Assembly (NCBI GenBank): GCA_016931365.1
Contig: JAFGEY010000145.1
Location: 1-7,252 of the forward strand
Source: Anaerolineae bacterium
GTDB lineage: Bacteria; Chloroflexota; Anaerolineae; JAFGEY01
Direction of reading: 5' to 3'
DNA: 7,252 nucleotides
Of this stretch, positions 6,093 to 7,252 are shown piece after piece (position 1 is the first letter of the stretch; each line of letters starts with the position of its first letter). Under the pieces are notes generated by a model. The model ran no database searches and was not told where the DNA came from. It was given only the letters and a program-made list of their open reading frames with translations. Position numbers and translations under genes: made by a program.

Positions 6093-6647
6093 TCATTTCC
6101 TCTGGCGGACGAACCACAGCCCACTTCCCGCCAACAGTCCGCCGCCGATCAAACCCATCGCTACAAAAAAGTAATCTGGGATCAACAGAGCCGCACCTAC
6201 GGCCAATGCAGCGATCAATATCCCGATCACGCTGATCATCCAGTGTGAAAACAGGCCAAACTGGACATATCCCAAAGCAATCGTCAACACCATCAGCAAG
6301 ATGATGTCTTGCCCGGCTCTCAAATCGAACAGCCAAATCAGCAACACGTCAAAAAGGGCCAGGCTTGTCCACCAAAAGAATATGGGACGCCACGTAGGAG
6401 ATTTGACGTTACCTCGCCCCATACGTATCGCCAACCAGATGGTGAGCGTGATGCCGGTGGTGTTCAGCACAACCCAACCCCAGCCAGAAATGGTCTCAGG
6501 CAAGAACTGACTTGCTGAAAATCCAAGAAGCCATATAATGCCCCAAAGGATCATAAACCATCCGCCTTCGCCAGATTCGGTTCTGCGCGTGCGGTTCATA
6601 ATCTCCCGAATGGCTTTCAAATCGTCGAGCGCGTCATATGAATTCAT
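6093..6647 (-). CDS. Polytopic membrane protein paired with the regulator
   Basis: An uncharacterised 184-residue protein. A short charged, probably cytoplasmic N-terminus (LDDLKAIREIMNRTRR, 7-22) is followed by about six membrane helices near 28-48, 56-76, 88-108, 114-134, 136-155 and 157-179, and a basic tail (RQRK). There is no catalytic motif. Small membrane proteins of this style are often found beside winged-helix or PadR-like regulators and ABC exporters; roles such as sensing envelope stress or tethering the regulator are inference. The ATG at 6647 is chosen because AAGGA lies 6 nt upstream. The frame extends to a TTG at 6713, but that stretch holds the -35, the -10 and the operator, so it is not coding. 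It is the first gene of the regulator operon. Confidence 0.8.
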   Translation of the reverse strand: MNSYDALDDLKAIREIMNRTRRTESGEGGWFMILWGIIWLLGFSASQFLPETISGWGWVVLNTTGITLTIWLAIRMGRGNVKSPTWRPIFFWWTSLALFDVLLIWLFDLRAGQDIILLMVLTIALGYVQFGLFSHWMISVIGILIAALAVGAALLIPDYFFVAMGLIGGGLLAGSGLWFVRQRK

Positions 6648-6653
6648 AGATAA

Positions 6654-6658
6654 TCCTT
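6654..6658 (-). promoter_or_regulatory. Ribosome binding site deciding the membrane-protein start
   Basis: AAGGA lies 6 nt before the ATG at 6647 on the minus strand. It places translation start about 30 nt past the predicted transcript start and rules out the longer TTG-initiated frame. Confidence 0.75.
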
Positions 6659-6660
6659 TT

Positions 6661-6691
6661 GTAAAGCACTTTGTACTATAAAGTATTTTAC
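6661..6691 (-). promoter_or_regulatory. 31-bp dyad operator over the -10 box and start site
   Basis: The segment is symmetric about position 6676. Outer arms GTAAA (6661-6665) and TTTAC (6687-6691) and inner arms ACTTT (6668-6672) and AAAGT (6680-6684) pair perfectly, as do TA/TA next to the centre: 12 of 15 pairs in all. It covers the -10 box (6690-6685) and the predicted start near 6678. Since the outer arm is not transcribed, it acts as DNA, not as an RNA hairpin. The likely binder is the winged-helix protein of the same operon, as an autorepressor (inference). Confidence 0.7.
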
Positions 6692-6713
6692 CAAAAAAAG
6701 AGCTTTTTGTCAA
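6685..6713 (-). promoter_or_regulatory. Strong sigma70-like promoter of the membrane-protein/regulator operon
   Basis: On the minus strand, TTGACA (6713-6708, perfect) is followed after 17 bp by TAAAAT (6690-6685, 5 of 6). The spacer contains a run of seven T. The predicted start is near 6678, with a leader of about 30 nt. The -35 box is inside the loop and stem of the helicase terminator, and the -10 box is inside the 31-bp dyad. Confidence 0.8.
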
Positions 6714-6722
6714 GCCCTTTTT
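6693..6722 (-). terminator. Intrinsic terminator of the helicase gene
   Basis: One base after the TAG stop, AAAAAGGGCTT (6722-6712) pairs with AAGCTCTTTTT (6705-6695) through 11 bp with a single G-U pair, around a 6-nt loop. Seven T in a row (6699-6693) finish it. The A-run on the left arm pairs with the T-run, the classic form of a rho-independent terminator. Confidence 0.75.
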
Positions 6723-6723
6723 G

Positions 6724-7252
6724 CTATAATTCTTCGTCCATCACCACCGGCTCGCGCAAAATGGCATCGACGGCCCGGCTGGCGGCAGCGGCGATCTGCG
6801 GAAAGACCTCGCGCAGGTTGGCGATATGGCGCAGGTTGTCTGCCGTGCGCATAATCATCATGGCCAGATCGCCCTCGGCCATTTTGGAGCGGGCCACCAC
6901 ATAGGCCCAGCCGCGCTCCGACGCCCACAGGTACATGGTGATCGCCGGGCGCAGGTAGAGCGGGCGCACGTCAAAGCGCCAGTCGGACATTTGCGCCACA
7001 AACGCGCCCAGCTCGCGATGCAGGCGTACAAACAGATCGACCAGCGATTTGGGCAGTTTCTGGTCGTTCAGGCCCTCGTCGGTCTCGCGCTCGTTGACAA
7101 ACGAGGCGACGACGGCGGCGAGCAGCGCCGGGTCGTCGGCGGGGAGCAGGCTGCGGCGCAGGCACTCGGCGATCAGCAGCGGCTGGTCGACGCGGAGCTG
7201 CGACGCCCAGCGGCCCACGTCGGTCAGCTCGCCGTCGAGGGTCACATAGCCC
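6724..7252 (-). CDS. Ski2-like DEAD/DEAH-box helicase, C-terminal part (5' end outside window)
   Basis: The visible 175 residues are the end of a much longer protein; the frame is open to the window edge, so the GTG at 7245 is an internal valine rather than a start. The segment begins GYVTLDGELTDVGRWASQLRVDQPLLIAE, the 'G-x-LT-x-x-G-r-x-A' module that follows the helicase core in the Ski2/Mtr4/HelY group. It ends with MAEGDLAMMIMRTADNLRHI (about 124-143 of the visible part) and an IAAAASRAVDAILREPVV helix, the signature of the DSHCT domain. Such enzymes unwind RNA, or RNA and DNA, with ATP, for RNA decay or processing. The helicase core (Walker A, DExH) is not in the window. It is insulated from the next operon by a terminator, so it is probably unrelated to the exporter. 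Confidence 0.8.
   Translation of the reverse strand, partial: GYVTLDGELTDVGRWASQLRVDQPLLIAECLRRSLLPADDPALLAAVVASFVNERETDEGLNDQKLPKSLVDLFVRLHRELGAFVAQMSDWRFDVRPLYLRPAITMYLWASERGWAYVVARSKMAEGDLAMMIMRTADNLRHIANLREVFPQIAAAASRAVDAILREPVVMDEEL

Noticed and set aside
4851..6248. A 465-codon open frame on the plus strand
   Set aside because: It runs antisense across the ATPase, the regulator and part of the membrane-protein gene, crossing their promoter. It has no family motifs and reads like a reverse translation of GC-rich genes.
1..7252. CRISPR arrays, tRNA or rRNA genes, insertion sequences, attachment sites
   Set aside because: No spaced direct-repeat array, cloverleaf, ribosomal RNA segment, transposase or integrase coding sequence was seen on either strand.

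Overview
This window is a compact bacterial chromosomal segment. The coding DNA is GC-rich and the short gaps are AT-rich. Every well-supported gene lies on the minus strand, so transcription runs from high to low coordinates. Strong Shine-Dalgarno sites and sigma70-like promoters are visible. The gene styles (a DrrA-type ATPase with two separate ABC-2 permeases, a short winged-helix regulator, a Ski2-like helicase with a DSHCT tail, a doubled class II aldolase) suggest Chloroflexota or a similar deep-branching environmental lineage. That assignment is inferred from protein style; no marker gene is present.

Layout in transcription order: (1) 7252-6724, the C-terminal 175 residues of a Ski2-like DEAD/DEAH-box helicase, ending in an intrinsic terminator. 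(2) 6713-5796, a promoter, a 31-bp dyad operator, a 184-residue polytopic membrane protein and a 97-residue winged-helix regulator 3 bp behind it. (3) 5811-2297, a second promoter carrying a perfect 8+8 bp inverted repeat, then an ABC exporter operon (ATPase, permease 1, permease 2) with gaps of 12 and 10 bp. (4) 2279-1431, an apparently leaderless gene for a 270-residue membrane protein with an internal repeat. (5) 1447-72, an extended -10 promoter and a 430-residue protein with two class II aldolase domains, the second stripped of its catalytic residues. (6) 71-1, a gap with a possible promoter and start of another gene.

Genes 2 and 3 read as one unit: an exporter whose expression is probably set by the winged-helix protein, with the co-transcribed membrane protein a candidate sensor or partner. 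The best unusual signals are in the control regions. The regulator operon's -35 box lies in the loop of the helicase terminator, its -10 and start site sit inside a 31-bp dyad, and the exporter promoter's inverted repeat overlaps the regulator's own stop codon. In three cases the longest possible reading frame begins at an upstream TTG that is not the real start: two of these TTGs are -35 boxes (TTGACA) and one lies in the end of the preceding gene. None of the enzymes defines a clearly new system; the regulatory architecture and the 270-residue repeat protein are the least described parts.
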